From NCBI GenBank assembly GCA_026874595.1, contig CM049310.1, positions 23,166,058 to 23,230,057 of the forward strand: a DNA stretch of 64,000 bases, in the 5' to 3' direction. Both the position numbers and the translations under genes were made by a program. The stretch comes from Sipunculus nudus (taxonomy: Eukaryota; Annelida; Sipuncula; Golfingiida; Sipunculidae). The notes under the pieces are model-generated. The model saw only the letters and a program-made list of their open reading frames with translations. It made no database searches and had not been told where the DNA came from. Positions within the stretch are counted from its first letter, which is position 1. Each line of letters begins with the position of its first letter. Of this stretch, positions 12,001 through 22,660 are shown in pieces.

Positions 12001-15000
12001 GTTTAACCTTGTTACGTTTAAGATGACCTCCAATTAAGGTATTTCTTAATCAATTTTGATAATCTTAAGAGTCATGAATTGTATTTCCAACTTCAAACAC
12101 ATATTGGTGGAATATTGGTGGCAAATAAATGTCACATGCCAGTTTATACAATGTAGAATATACCTGTTGAAGAGCTCTGTGTCAAGATATGACAGTTAAA
12201 AGTAAGCAAGAAAGTGTTATAAAAATGAATTAGACATGGTGCTGTTACATGTTTTACTGGTCAGTAACCCCCATATTCTGATGGAAACAAAGTTAAAACT
12301 TGCATGTGGTGCAAAATTAATGCCTCAGTCACAATAGCTGGTTTTGAAAGCCTGGTGGACAGACTCTTTTTATAACTGCATTCTGATGCTGCAATTCCCC
12401 ATACAATCATTTTATATTACCCAACTGCAGGGCTTGTGCATGCATTTCATATCCCTGTGATATATTATGAAATTTTGTGAACAAAATCCATTAACAGGCC
12501 ATGTTTTAAATGCACCCCAAGCAGTGACAAACAAGTGTATTGTAAACATGGGTTTATGTCTTTTTTGCAGAGTTGGTTAATGTATTTTTAAATAAAGGCT
12601 TAAACAGAATCTAAAAAACTTGGCAGGTACATCAAGAAATAGTGAAACAATATTTATTACAAAAAATTCATAGTCAGCTAACAGGGGGATAAAGGTATTT
12701 GTATACTCAAAGCAATAATTTACCGGATGCCTAATGTCTGTGATGAGGAGAATTATGTCAGACATCTCAAGCACCCTCCACAGCTGTCTCCAGGTCTCCA
12801 AGTTGAGTTCAAAGTAACTGAGGTCTTCATCATGCTGTTTCTCCAGAATCTTATCCAGGTAGTCCTGTAAATACACATTCAAATCAATTATCCATGTACT
12901 TTTAAAAAGACAGAGTGGTCAATTTATGCAGGGTCTGTTTAAACTGCTATCAAGTATCCAGGTATTCTTGAAAATAAACTAAACTTGGCTCATTATTTTG
13001 GTTGTTCAACAAAACAGGTGGAGCAGGAGATGTGCCAAACAAAAGTGTGCATGGCAGAATAAACAGTGCTGGCGGATGGAGATTTTAACACATGTTGCTT
13101 TACCACTGATGCATGTACTGATTATTCGGGATGGGGAGTAAAAATTACAATCCTTTCTTCATTATCAAGAAACATTAATTTCAGATCAACAACTTAAGTT
13201 CTGTGAAAATTTTGGATAAAAGGTCACAACTGCGGTTCTCATGTTTCAATTGATACTTTTTTCAGATAAACAGTATCAGGATAAACGGCTCTCCATTGTA
13301 CTCCTGTTCAAACAAAAAATAATTTGACATAATAAGAGTCAACTGATTTTATGCTCTATCATCAATTAAGCTTCATACCTGGAGGAATAGTAGTTTGTGC
13401 ATTATCATTACAGAAAAACCTGATGATATAGCTAAGTCAGTCATAGCATGTTCGCAATACAAAATAATGCATATTTACTCACCCTGAAATAAGCTTCTTC
13501 TCTGGCCTCCAGCTGTTTTTTACTCAAGTTGTAACTCCATGGTGGCCGTTTTGGCATGTCTAACACAGAACCAGGTTGATATACATCTTCAAGTTTAACT
13601 TCAAGAGATTCCTGTAAAAAAAGCAAAAAAAAAAAAATGCAATCCAAGCACTGATTAGAGATGTAGGGACATTCTTGTAACAACTCCATCAGAGTAATAA
13701 ACTGAAGGTTATGAGTAAAACTGATGATAAATTTATGCCCACAATCAAACTTTCCCAAGAATCTCACAGAATATGTTATCATGGCCTCAGTTCCAATGAG
13801 ATTTCTCCAGATGTTTCTTGGTCTACCATTTATGCTTAAGTGTCTATGTAGCTAGGAGTATATAACCCAAGATGCATGTAGCTAACAATAGTCTTAACAT
13901 TTTATGGAGCTGTTATTTGGGAATCAATTGATGCTTGCTATTTTTGTAACCTTCTGAATAATTGCTGAACCAGCTGGTAAAGGGCTCCTTTTACAATTCA
14001 AATACCACTTTGTAAATTGTAACAGTTACTAACCTCTGACAATGGCTGCAACGGAATCCTGGCCAAAGCTTTTCTCTTTTCTATCTCCTCCTTTGTGTCC
14101 TTCAGAAAATGTAATCTGTATCTGTAAGAATGAGAAGATCTTTGAATATTTCACCTTATTTATCACTAGAATCACAAACTACATACCCAGTGTCATTAGT
14201 TGGATTTAGGATTATCTGAAGCCTTGAGCAAACATATCATCATGAAATCCCCTTTTTTCCAAGAAAAGTAGTTCCTTTAGTTGGCGGTTAGGTCACCCCT
14301 TGGCTTAGCCATAACACTTCACCTTGTAGTTCTGACATGGATTAAATTTTGTGAGACAGCCCCCTAGTAATAGGTCCTTCGCATGATCCCCTGCGCCTCC
14401 AAGCAACTACGTTTGTTGTCACTTCTATCCAATTTACTCCAAACACAGCCAAAACCACAGAGTAAGAGAGAAAAAAGGAGAGAACCAAGGGAGGGAAACC
14501 TGATAGCCAAAAGGGGACCTACCCGCCAACTAACGGAACTACTTTTCACAGAGAAAAGGTGAGTTCGACTAGGTTGGCTAATAGTAGGTCACCCTTTGGC
14601 TTAGCCATAAACAGCAGGGGGGAACCAAAGTCACAGAGAAGCGTAAACGACGCCACCGGCCGCAACAACACCGCCAGACTCCTGGAGAGAGAGAACCTGC
14701 GGAGCCTAATCGCAGAGGTAAAAGGTCGCAAATGTCTGAGAACGCTTCCAGAGGCCTTGCTTAAGCAGGTCAGAGATCGAGCCACCTGCCACAACCACAA
14801 GAGAGGCCACGACGGCAAGGACATCATGCGCACGAATCTGAAGGGACGACAGGGAATAAGGGGAGGCTTTCCCATGAGCCTCGACGATAGTATCCCGGAC
14901 TAGTGGTGGGCTGATCATCGAGTTTTATCGAAAGTCGTCGCTTTGCTGCCACTTTCAAGCGTTCGATTACAACAGGCAAAAATCGATTACATCATAATTT

Positions 15001-17464
15001 TTATTTTTTTTCCAGAATGCCTTTATTTTACAGGCAAAAATAATTGGCCAGCAATAAAATATATGTCTTGGATTGTGGTTTAATTCTTGATCATTATAAT
15101 TTTTTAGGGAATCTATGCAAACGAACCTCTCCCCTGCAAAATGTAGCAGACTTTTGAGGATTGACCCTCATTTTCATAAAAATCCTTCCCATCATACATT
15201 GCAGTGTTTAAAACCATACCAGATTCCTATTGACTGATTCAACTGGATGATACCAAGAGCCCCAGTGGAGAAGAAGCAGCATCTCATTTCATTTAAAGTT
15301 TGTGCCCATTATTTTGTTTATACTGATCAATAGCCAGTAACTTTGTCCCAATGGCTTCTAAGCATCTGTATTAATAGAAACATGTACGGGTTATATGGTC
15401 TCTTCATGCTACACAAGAAATATTTTTTGTCCAGTCTTCATGAGATAAACTCTCACCATACCATGTTTTAATGCTTGTGTCAAGTAATTAAGCAGACTAT
15501 TTGTTCCTATTGTGGGAACAGCTCTATTGTTTGTACCTCCATTGTGGGCACCTCTCAATTATGGGGAACTCTCTACTGTGGGCACCTTTCTACTGTAGTT
15601 ACATATCTTTCATTGGCACCACTCTATTGTGGGTATCTCTCCACTGTGGGAACTCTCTATTCTTAGGACCTCTCTATCACAGACACATCTATTGTGGTTA
15701 CCTCTCTATTTGGGTGCCTCTCTATTTTGAGCACCTCTCTTTCAAGGGCACATCTCTAAAGTGGACAACTCCTCTCTTTTATAGGCACCTCTCTTTTATG
15801 GACACATCTCTAATGTGGACAACACATCTCTATTATGGACACCTCTCTTTTATGGACACATCTCTAATGTGGACAACACATCTCTTTTATGGACACCTCT
15901 CTTTTATGGACACGTTTCTAATGTGGACAACAGCTCTCTATTATGGACACCTCTCTTTAATTGACATGTTTCTTATATGGACAACTGCTCTCTATTATGG
16001 ACACCTCTCTTTTATGGACACGTTTCTCATGTGGACAACACCTCTCTATTATGGGCACATCTCTAATGTGGACAACAACTCTCTTTTATAGACACCTCTC
16101 TTTTATGGGCACATTCTAATGTGGACAACTCCTCTTATTATGGAAACCTCTTTTATTGGCACAACTCTAATGTAGACATCACCTTTCTTTTATAGACATG
16201 ACTCTTTTATGGGGACCTTTCTATAGTAGGCACCTCTATTAAGATCACCCCTCTTTTATGAGCACCTCTCTTTTATTGGCATATCTCTTTTGTGGTCAAC
16301 ACCTCTTTTATGGGTACCTCTCTACTGTGGGAACCTCTACACTATGTACAGTAGTACAGGCCCCACTGTTGTCCGTAATTTGGAGTTCCACTTGATCTAT
16401 AACTATAATGATTTTGGTTTAGGCACACCTATTCTGTGCATCTCTGTACCAGGCCTGATTTAGATTTTTGAGTTACCTGTTAGGGTCGTATCCTTTGTCT
16501 GGTTTGGCTCCTGGTTGCTGGTTGACTTTCTTTACACCATGAAGGCTAGCTGACATTGTCCCTGACTCTCCAATCTCCGCCTCATTATCCTGTGACCCAG
16601 TCTCCGTGGTAACAGGTTCATCTGGAATAAAGTTTTCTTTCTATTCACAAATACCAGTGAGTGGAATGGAGAAGGTCAGTTGAAAGATTTTTTTCGTGTA
16701 ATAAGATAAAGAATTTTAACACTTCATTTAACTCTGATACAACTTAGAAGAGTATTAGCTAGTTGTTTTGTGAGATTATCCAAGCCATATTTAGTTTGAT
16801 AATTTCAATATGATTAAATATCATCTAATGGCTGAGCAATGTTGCTTCATGCAGACCTAATCTTTTTAAAAGACAAGATTATTTGGGTATTAAAGTTCTT
16901 CTTGAAAGTCACTGTTATCATGATGCTCCCACATATTCAAAGACATGTGCATGACATGTATTAAGATGCAGCCTTTCATTGTTAATTGTGATTTAAACAA
17001 ATCAACTTGATGTCTGACAATTGATGACTGATGATCCAATGTATATAATTAATAAAAGTTACCCATGAGTCATCATGCTCATGTAACTAGTTAACTAAAT
17101 GGAAGGGGTATTTTTTATTAAATATGTCCTGCTAAATATTGGTTGGGCTGGGCAGTAAGGGTAAGCTCATTGCTCTAGATTATAATCAAAATTTATGCCA
17201 AATTTATTATTGCACAACTAAAACTTAAATATGAAAAGTACAAAATAATATGTAAAATAAATATCCATGCATTAACTGAAAAATCCATGCATTAACTGGA
17301 CACTAACAATTGACAAGAAAACTTTCAGACAAGTCTTATTTCTTTCATTTTTTTCTCAATTATAACAAGAGTTTATGCCAATTTATAATGGTATAATGCG
17401 GCACACATGTTCAAACTTTCCGTTCAGGCTATCCTAAATGAATTAAACATATACACAAATATAT

Positions 17465-17529
<65 letters not shown>

Positions 17530-17728
17530 TCTTGAATAAATATAATTATTAATATTATAATAATAACAAATAATAATATCATTCTCATTCATGATTTATA
17601 TCAGTTAAACGTCAGGTAGAGAAATACAAACCATCATCGCAGTGGCGTTTCTTTTCTCGCTTTGCTTTTAACTGTTCCTTCTTTTGTTTGGCACTGAAAG
17701 GTTTCTTCCTGTGTTTTGGTGGCGGCAT
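1..17728 (-). CDS. GNL1: GNL1-like circularly permuted GTPase, 5' seven exons (partial)
   Basis: Guanine nucleotide-binding protein-like 1 (HSR1), of the YlqF/YRG family of circularly permuted GTPases. These are generally nuclear or nucleolar and linked to ribosome assembly or cell growth. Seven coding exons are joined by GT-AG introns with consistent phases: 17728-17632, 16621-16477, 14121-14034, 13611-13483, 12864-12724, 11287-11074 and 82-1, giving 896 nt or about 298 codons. The family is about 600 residues, so about half is present. The N-terminus is lysine/arginine rich (KQKKEQLKAKREKKR), like a nuclear localisation signal. Family blocks seen are GYDPNRYRLHF, YQPGSVLDMPKRPPWSY, LETWRQLWRVLEMSD, LLITDIRHP and the G4 motif NKID. 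The P-loop (G1), switch (G2) and DxxG (G3), which follow G4 in this permuted fold, must lie left of position 1. Intron 6 (83-11073) is inflated by a 10.3-kb mobile insertion. The identification comes from recognising many conserved blocks, not from a search. Confidence 0.93.
183..190. repeat. 8-bp target-site duplication, left copy
   Basis: GTCTTAAC, identical to 10516-10523. It fits the nTnnnnAn pattern usual for hAT insertions. Confidence 0.85.
1128..1143. repeat. G-run
   Basis: About 13 consecutive G followed by AGGGG; a possible G-quadruplex and a likely length-variable site. Confidence 0.8.
1660..1790. repeat. GA-rich microsatellite
   Basis: Imperfect (GA)n/(GAAA)n purine tract. It produces a spurious Glu/Lys/Arg-rich open frame on the plus strand. 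Confidence 0.9.
4199..4262. repeat. CGGA/CAGA microsatellite of family A copy 1
   Basis: Alternating CGGACAGA and CGGACATC words just before the 3' hairpin. It occupies the same place as in the other family A copies. Confidence 0.85.
4717..4879. mobile_element. small MITE with ~24-bp imperfect inverted repeats
   Basis: The left arm TTAAGGCCTGGCCACACCGA and the right arm ...TCGGTGTTGCCGGGCCTTTA are near reverse complements. The interior is GC-richer than its surroundings. TTA/TTA at the outer ends may be the target duplication. Open frames on both strands are by-products. Confidence 0.6.
4998..8718 (+). mobile_element. HINE-like element, family B, copy 1
   Basis: The 5' end is AACAAGGCCTACAGGCCT (stem AGGCC-TACA-GGCCT) then GCGAACCTGTG. 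The 3' end ...GCTCACAGGTTCGCTAAAAA contains CACAGGTTCGC, the reverse complement of the 5' motif. The core has repeats at 5390-6010 (CTCTTGACCTGTTGCC-type units) and units carrying GTGGCGCCACC-type palindromes. An internal degenerate 3' end at 7265-7334 suggests two fused or nested copies. Nothing is coding. Confidence 0.7.
5390..6010. repeat. degenerate tandem units in family B core
   Basis: Words such as GCACTGAGTGAACTCTTGAC and CAGTTGGCAGTCTGCCAAAG recur several times at irregular spacing. The minus-strand frames here are artefacts of the repetition. Confidence 0.7.
8719..10515. other. non-coding remainder of the hAT-like element
   Basis: AT-rich sequence holding a C-run (8880-8890), the right terminus of the pogo-like element and a long G-run (10114-10130). 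It also holds a short direct repeat: CAGG(G)GGGATGCAAAGGGCTC occurs at about 10112 and 10200. No gene is visible. Confidence 0.6.
10114..10130. repeat. G-run
   Basis: About 17 consecutive G, lying beside one copy of a ~75-bp direct repeat whose other copy (from about 10200) has a shorter G-run. Confidence 0.85.
10516..10523. repeat. 8-bp target-site duplication, right copy
   Basis: GTCTTAAC, identical to 183-190. Confidence 0.85.
11074..11287 (-). CDS. GNL1: GNL1 exon 6 (G4 motif)
   Basis: The acceptor GTTTCAG precedes 11287 and the donor GTAAAG follows 11074. It carries LVLVLNKIDLAPPSLVVAWK; NKID is the G4 guanine-specificity motif, which comes first in this permuted fold. It ends with ...QQFSMDK plus one base (phase 1). 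Confidence 0.95.
11484..11869 (+). mobile_element. compact HINE-like element, family F, in GNL1 intron 5
   Basis: It begins AACAAGAGC, the same 5' tag as families A and B. It holds about two units with TGACCTCTGACCT and TTTTGC...AATC blocks, then GGATGGACGGACG. It ends with a perfect 9-bp hairpin (GCCCATCTA 11832-11840, TAGATGGGC 11851-11859) followed by TTATAAAAAT. It is the smallest apparently complete copy in the window. Confidence 0.6.
12724..12864 (-). CDS. GNL1: GNL1 exon 5
   Basis: The acceptor TTTACAG precedes 12864 and the donor GTAAAT follows 12724. There are 47 codons in phase 0. It carries LSYFELNLETWRQLWRVLE followed by MSDIILLITDIRHP, the start of the permuted G domain before G4. 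Confidence 0.95.
13483..13611 (-). CDS. GNL1: GNL1 exon 4
   Basis: The acceptor follows a T-rich tract (TTTTTTTACAG) and the donor is GTGAGT. There are 43 codons in phase 0, including VYQPGSVLDMPKRPPWSY, one of the most diagnostic GNL1 blocks. Confidence 0.93.
14034..14121 (-). CDS. GNL1: GNL1 exon 3
   Basis: The acceptor TTACAG precedes 14121 and the donor GTTAGT follows 14034. The exon encodes YRLHFLKDTKEEIEKRKALA then RIPLQPLSE, the helical linker after GYDPNR. It leaves in phase 0. Confidence 0.9.
14264..14546. mobile_element. fold-back / MITE-like element in GNL1 intron 2
   Basis: The left arm 14264-14287 (AAAAGTAGTTCCTTTAGTTG GCGG) and the right arm 14523-14546 are inverted repeats with one mismatch. 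The match continues inward about 20 bp with a few differences (TAGGTC..CC..TTGGCT). A third copy of the inner arm motif (GGTCACCCTTTGGCTTAGCC-type) lies at 14588-14610. No coding capacity. Confidence 0.7.
14547..14905. other. GC-richer block of unknown origin in intron 2
   Basis: About 360 bp, clearly GC-richer than the surrounding intron and open in several frames on both strands. It begins beside the fold-back element and ends at a TAGTGGTGGGCTGATC sequence that could be another element's terminus. No family was recognised; probably part of a larger transposon. Confidence 0.5.
15500..16345. repeat. minisatellite of ~17-bp words arranged in ~52-bp units
   Basis: Degenerate copies of TCTCTTTTATGGACACC, TCTCTATTATGGACACC and TCTCTAATGTGGACAACACC alternate. 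A 196-codon plus-strand frame (15501-16091) reads YGHLSFMDTSLMWTT-like repeats. It has no gene context and is antisense to the GNL1 intron, so it is most likely a by-product of the repeat. Confidence 0.85.
16477..16621 (-). CDS. GNL1: GNL1 exon 2
   Basis: The acceptor TTCCAG precedes 16621 and the donor GTAACT follows 16477. The exon encodes an acidic and polar linker (TETGSQDNEAEIGESG), then NQQPGAKPDKGYDPNR, matching the conserved NQQP...GYDPNR block. It enters in phase 1 and leaves in phase 2. Confidence 0.9.
17468..17531. repeat. (AT)n microsatellite in GNL1 intron 1
   Basis: Nearly pure AT dinucleotides over about 60 bp, close to exon 1. Confidence 0.95.
17632..17728 (-). CDS. GNL1: GNL1 exon 1 (start codon)
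   Basis: The ATG is at 17728-17726, followed by MPPPKHRKKPFSAKQKK, which matches the start of known GNL1 proteins (MPRKKPFS-type). The donor GTTTGT follows 17632. The exon has 32 codons plus 1 base (phase 1). A lysine/arginine-rich stretch suggests nuclear targeting. The 5' UTR and promoter lie at higher coordinates, but no clear core promoter motif was found there. Confidence 0.9.
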
Positions 17729-18067
17729 GTTGACATCAACCCCGTGTCAGCTCTTACATTAACTGTCACAGTGCGCGATAGTGCTGGATACATCCAGACG
17801 TACCCGCAAAGGGCCATACGGTCCAGCCTTGACCTTTACCCCAGGCTTGCGAAAAAACAGATTATGAATAAAATCCGGGGGTCCGGGGCGGGAGCCGGCA
17901 GGTCCCAACTCCAAGGATAAAATAAGCTTTGGATTATCATGTAAAGACTGGCACGAAAAAGTATATTATACATGTCTAAAATAAACCTAAAAACTGTATG
18001 ACTTACGTCACATATATTAATTATCTATGATATATAGAATTCACATGATTTATTATTCATAATAAAT

Positions 18068-18070
18068 GTA

Positions 18071-18128
<58 letters not shown>
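18068..18128. repeat. (TA)n microsatellite
   Basis: Pure TA dinucleotides for about 60 bp upstream of GNL1. Confidence 0.95.
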
Positions 18129-18130
<2 letters not shown>

Positions 18131-18883
18131 CAGTTAAGTGATATTTGGTACATTGTGTACGTAACGTGTAACGTTTGCCATGCGTAAAAATGAATATCGT
18201 CTCACATGCGGAATCATATACGTCCTAATAAAAACGATCCTGGACTTGGAATAAAGAGAGAGAGATAAAATCAGAAGGAATTTGATCTATTTTAAATAGG
18301 TGATGGATAAATTCGCGACCAATGCACGATCTTATGACATAACGTACATATCCATAGACCTTTTTAGTCACCACAGGGTCTTCCTACAGCCCATGTACCG
18401 GCCCGAGGGGAAATCTTGGGCGAATAATCTTCATGCAAGAGTTACTAAAATTTCAGTTCCCAAGTTATAAGTCCATAATTCTAAGTTTACGTTTGGTTTG
18501 TGCAATCTTGTCTCAAAATTTCAGCTCACTTCAGTTAAGTTTACGTTGGGTTTACTTGACCTCAAGTCTGTGTCGGACATGCGTCATATAATTTATTATG
18601 CTCCAAGTTGAAGTTGTTTAGTCATTTGGTTTGCGGTTCTTTACAAGGCAACTAATGTTAAGGTTGACGATAGAGCTAGGAGCCGCGTAAGCCCATTTTG
18701 GCCGGATTACTCAAAACTTAGATGCATTCAGCCTCTATAATGACTTGAGAGAATATGCGTCAATCAGGCGATGTTGCAAAGTCAATATTTAATTGAAGGC
18801 AATTTTAATTATCTATTTAAAGTGCAAATGATTACCATTTTTTAACTGAGAGGGGTGAGCTTTGTAAATATATTTAGCATATA

Positions 18884-18888
<5 letters not shown>

Positions 18889-18937
<49 letters not shown>
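18889..18937. repeat. (TA)n microsatellite
   Basis: Pure TA dinucleotides for about 48 bp. Confidence 0.95.
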
Positions 18938-18940
<3 letters not shown>

Positions 18941-19775
18941 ATAGAGATTATAATTTCTGTATAGCGATCATAGAGTACAGAGGACCCGCATGTTTCAGTA
19001 GGTGATGCTTTTGACGAGTCTCCTGAAACTGATAAAGTCATCTCATAGATCATGATTTATTTTTAAATTAGCAAATGTTTATTTGTTTTAAATGGCCTGT
19101 AACTGCTTTATAAAATATGATTTCGATTACATTGACCATCCCCCCTTACTAAAGTGGTCGGTATATGTACCCCCCCCCCCCCCCCACCATCCCCCCTATA
19201 TTGACGCCCCCTGAATGCAAGGGACAGCTGTGTGACATGAATTCATATCATGATCTAATTTTGTTCACGCCCTATTAAATTACCATTTATCATAGACATA
19301 AAGAATGGGATGTTTATGCAAATGTGAAGTCAAGTTTCAAACTCAGAAGAAATTTTCATCTGGCTATCCTGGCTTGCACTGAATTTATAGTCAATAAACA
19401 GGGCCTAGCTTATCATGATGAGCAATACTCAAGCAAGCTCAAAAGACAGCTACTTCAGGTCACAATTCCAGATGTTAATCAGGTCTTAGCTCCATTTGCC
19501 AGCTAAGCAGGAAAAGTCACTGTGTATATGTGATTCTGTTTGCAGCCAATATAGGGTTGAAAAGTCAGCTATACATGCTTATCCTTTGGATGAACTTAAT
19601 TATCAACAAGGCCTACAGGCCTAATGCGAACCTATGCAAAGTTTGGGAGTATGAATGGAGGTTTATTTTTAAAATTTAAATTGATCCTCTTAAGTCCTGC
19701 ATATCTACCATAGTCATTATGATTTCAGCAAAATGGACGTTTATGACCTGCAAGTTTCAGACTAGGACATTTTAA

Positions 19776-20905
19776 AACTAGAATATGGGTAGTCGGTAAG
19801 CGACTATGTGTATCCGCAGAAATCAGAGTGGGACAGGTGAAGTGAGGCATGGATTAAGTGGCAAGGGGAACAGAGTGAGGTGTGTTGCATATTAGCATGG
19901 ATGTCTGCAGCGTAAACGTGAATTTAGGTGGTGCCACCTGTCATAAAATCGAGAAAATTGTCAAGGATGTATAAACCTGCAAAATTTTAGGTGGATAAGT
20001 CAAACCGCTGCTGAGATATGAGTGATTTTATCCAAAGGCAGATGAACAGATGGACGTTGTGCATAAGTGGTTGCAGGTGGCGCCACCAGTTTTGCCCAAT
20101 CGGTCAAACGGTTCCCGAGATATGAGCTTGGATGTCTGCAGAGTAAACGTGAATGTAGGTGGCGCCACCTGTCATAAAATCGAGAGAGCTGTCCAGGATG
20201 TAAAAACCTGCAAAATTTCAGGTGGATAAGTCAAACCACTTCTGAGATATGAGTGATTTTATCCCAAAGCAGATGAACAGATGGACGTCGTGCATAAGTG
20301 GTTGCAGGTGGCGCCACATGTTTTGCCTATAATAAAGAACTATGTGAGATCTATACACATGCAAAATTTTGGCCCAATCGGTCAAACAGTTCCTGAGTTA
20401 TGAGCTTGGATGTCTGAAGAGTAAACATGAATGTAGGTGGCGCCACCTGTCATAAAATCAAGAGAGTTGTGCAGGATGTATAAACCTGCAATATTTCAGG
20501 TGGAAAAGTCAAACCACTGCTGAGATATGAGTGATTTTATCCCAAAGCAAATGAACAGATGGACGCTGTGCATAAATGGTTGCAGGTGGCGCCACCAGTT
20601 TTGCCTATGATTAAGAGCTATGTGAGATCTATACACATGCAAACTTTTGGCCCAATCGGTCAAACAGTTCCCGAGATATGAGCTTGGATGTCTGCAGAGT
20701 AAACTTGAATATAGGTGGCGCAACCTAATTTTATCTAAAGGCAGATCAACAGATGCACGCTGTGCAAAAATGGTTGCAGGTGGCGCCACCATTTTTAGTG
20801 TATGTTATAAAGCTATCAAAGGGCTACATTTGTGCAAATTTTTAAAATGTCAGAGGTCAACCAAAAATGAGGGCGCAGCAGTTCACATGTGACCTGATGA
20901 TAAAC
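19776..20905 (+). mobile_element. HINE-like element, family E, copy 1 (3' truncated)
   Basis: The 5' end AACTAGAATATGGGTAGTCG keeps a mutated GTAGTCG...CGACTA hairpin. The core has about three ~280-bp units, each with two GGTGGCGCCACC-type palindromes. It ends near TCACATGTGACCTGATGATA without the GGCGGATAC 3' terminus seen in copies 2 and 3. Confidence 0.65.
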
Positions 20906-20979
20906 CCGATTCACTTAAAATGCAAACCAAGTTTTTTCAAACAGTTGAAAGATATAGTTCTAATAATCTGGGAATTCTG

Positions 20980-21042
20980 CATCTAGACATTGTGTCTAGA
21001 CGTCTAGACGTTGTGTCTAGACGTCTAGACACATTGTCTAGA
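20980..21042. repeat. cluster of TCTAGAC / GTCTAGAC palindromes
   Basis: Six TCTAGAC words in about 60 bp, most within the palindrome GTCTAGAC, alternating with TTGTGT or CATTGT spacers. Confidence 0.85.
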
Positions 21043-21760
21043 CACCGGCCAGAGCCAGGTCAGTTGCAATGGTGATGCCTGGACCCCACCTGTTTGTACT
21101 GAGTGACCTCTTGACTTGGATGCTGAAACTCAGCATGTTGTGAAATCTGTTTTCAAACACAGAAAGCCTTTTTCAATTGGCTATACAATGCTTTTTTTAA
21201 GCTGTATTTACCCAATCGGTTCTTATGAAACTGGCAGAACCCTACCATAGAATAATTCTTGTAAAGTTTAAACCAATCAGCTTAACTGTTTCATCATGAA
21301 TCAGTGTATACGCTAGAAGAGTTTAAAATTACATTTTCGCTCGATAAAAACACCTCAATTTCAGATATGACATATGTGACAAACATTGGTATAAAATTTG
21401 GTGATTATAGCTCTAGCCGTTTCTGGGATTTTAATTTTAGTGTGCTTTTTTTGGACAGAGATTGAGAGAGATTGTTCCAGGGATCATTTCTGTGAAATAT
21501 TGGACAATTTGCCTGGACAGTTTCGGAGAAGAAGATTTTTAAAGTTTTTTTAGCTTTTTCCCTATAAAATCTAAGAAAATGCAGTTAGAAAAAAAATTAA
21601 CAAAATTCGATATAGTTTTTTTGATGACTGATTATTTGCAAAACATTTGGTGATGCTAGCTTCTGCCGTTTTTGAGATAGCTATGGTTAACGTACAGATG
21701 ACGCACGACGCACGACGGATGACGCCGCACCATCGCATAAGCTCACAGGTTCGCTAAAAA

Positions 21761-22660
21761 TCCCATTTAATGACAAGGTTGGTATATCACAGACCACGAA
21801 GTTGAGATTTTCTGGAGAATGAACATTTCATGATTATAGAAGATGGGTAGGCCTTCAGGACACTTCGAACTTCTCACGTTCCTCATCTGTTACTAAATGA
21901 TTATGTCGGGCATGGCTACTGCCAGAAATATGACAGGAATATGTATAATGAGCCCAGTATGTGAGTGAAAGCTGCAGGTGTCGTCAAACATGTTGACCCG
22001 CTTTCTGTGAGCCATAATATTCCAATAAATAACTGATGGTGTACAGGTCTATAAGGGAATACATCCGATATCTGACGTGTATTTAATAAAGACATTTCCT
22101 TGCACCTTTTACAGAAAAAAAAAGCCAAAAACCCCGCCGAATGCAGGTTGCACAGACTGTCTTGTTTGTATATATGTAAGGGGTTTTCAACATGTTGGGG
22201 GGCCCCGACAAAACTGCCAAACACGTCCAACAGGGACACTTGGGGCAAACAGGCGAACTAATTTTTGCAAATGATAAAATATTCTTAAAATATTCTAACT
22301 ATCAATAACTGTCAGCTTCCGCACATATTCATGTGCAGTCAAACAACTCCAGTTACATGCTTTTTATGTTGTAAACATGGGCTGATGTGCCGTGTTTACT
22401 AATAACTTGTACATGAAACAAGCTCATACGAACGTCACAGGGCCGTTATCAGAGCCTTTCCTGTCAGAGGGCACCAAGAGTTTATTCATATGTACACAGA
22501 GTAAGCCAAAAATCACATACATTCTACAAATAAGGCAGATGAATAGCTAGCTTTAAGCTACAGACGGCACCACTTGTTGGACTACAGTTTAAATGGTATA
22601 TTCAGTTTCAGTGTTCATTATACTTTTATCCATGCACTATCATGTGCATTTTTTCACAAA
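21761..22660. other. intergenic sequence, no gene seen
   Basis: Mixed-composition unique-looking sequence between two repeat clusters. Open frames on both strands at about 21916-22274 have no recognisable domain and no splice context. Confidence 0.5.

Larger units (their letters stand above)
17729..19605. other. GNL1 upstream region, no gene seen
   Basis: The first ~150 bp upstream of the start codon are the likely 5' UTR/promoter, GC-richer with several CpG. The plus-strand frame there is only a shadow. Further out are (TA)n tracts, a C-run at 19170-19185 and AT-rich unique sequence. No core promoter element could be identified with confidence. Confidence 0.5.
19606..21760 (+). mobile_element. 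HINE-like element, family B, copy 2 (interrupted by family E)
   Basis: The 5' end AACAAGGCCTACAGGCCTAA is identical to 4998-5017 and is followed by GCGAACCT. The 3' end 21725-21760 (CACCATCGCATAAGCTCACA then GGTTCGCTAAAAA) matches copy 1. A family E insertion starts at 19776. The right part carries the GTCTAGAC cluster. Confidence 0.72.

Noticed and set aside
14559-14903. Arg-rich 114-codon plus-strand frame and overlapping minus-strand frames
   Set aside because: Open in several frames at once because the block is GC-rich; no recognised domain; flanked by transposon-like arms.
17684-17920. Plus-strand frame over the GNL1 start
   Set aside because: Shadow of GNL1 exon 1 and its 5' flank.
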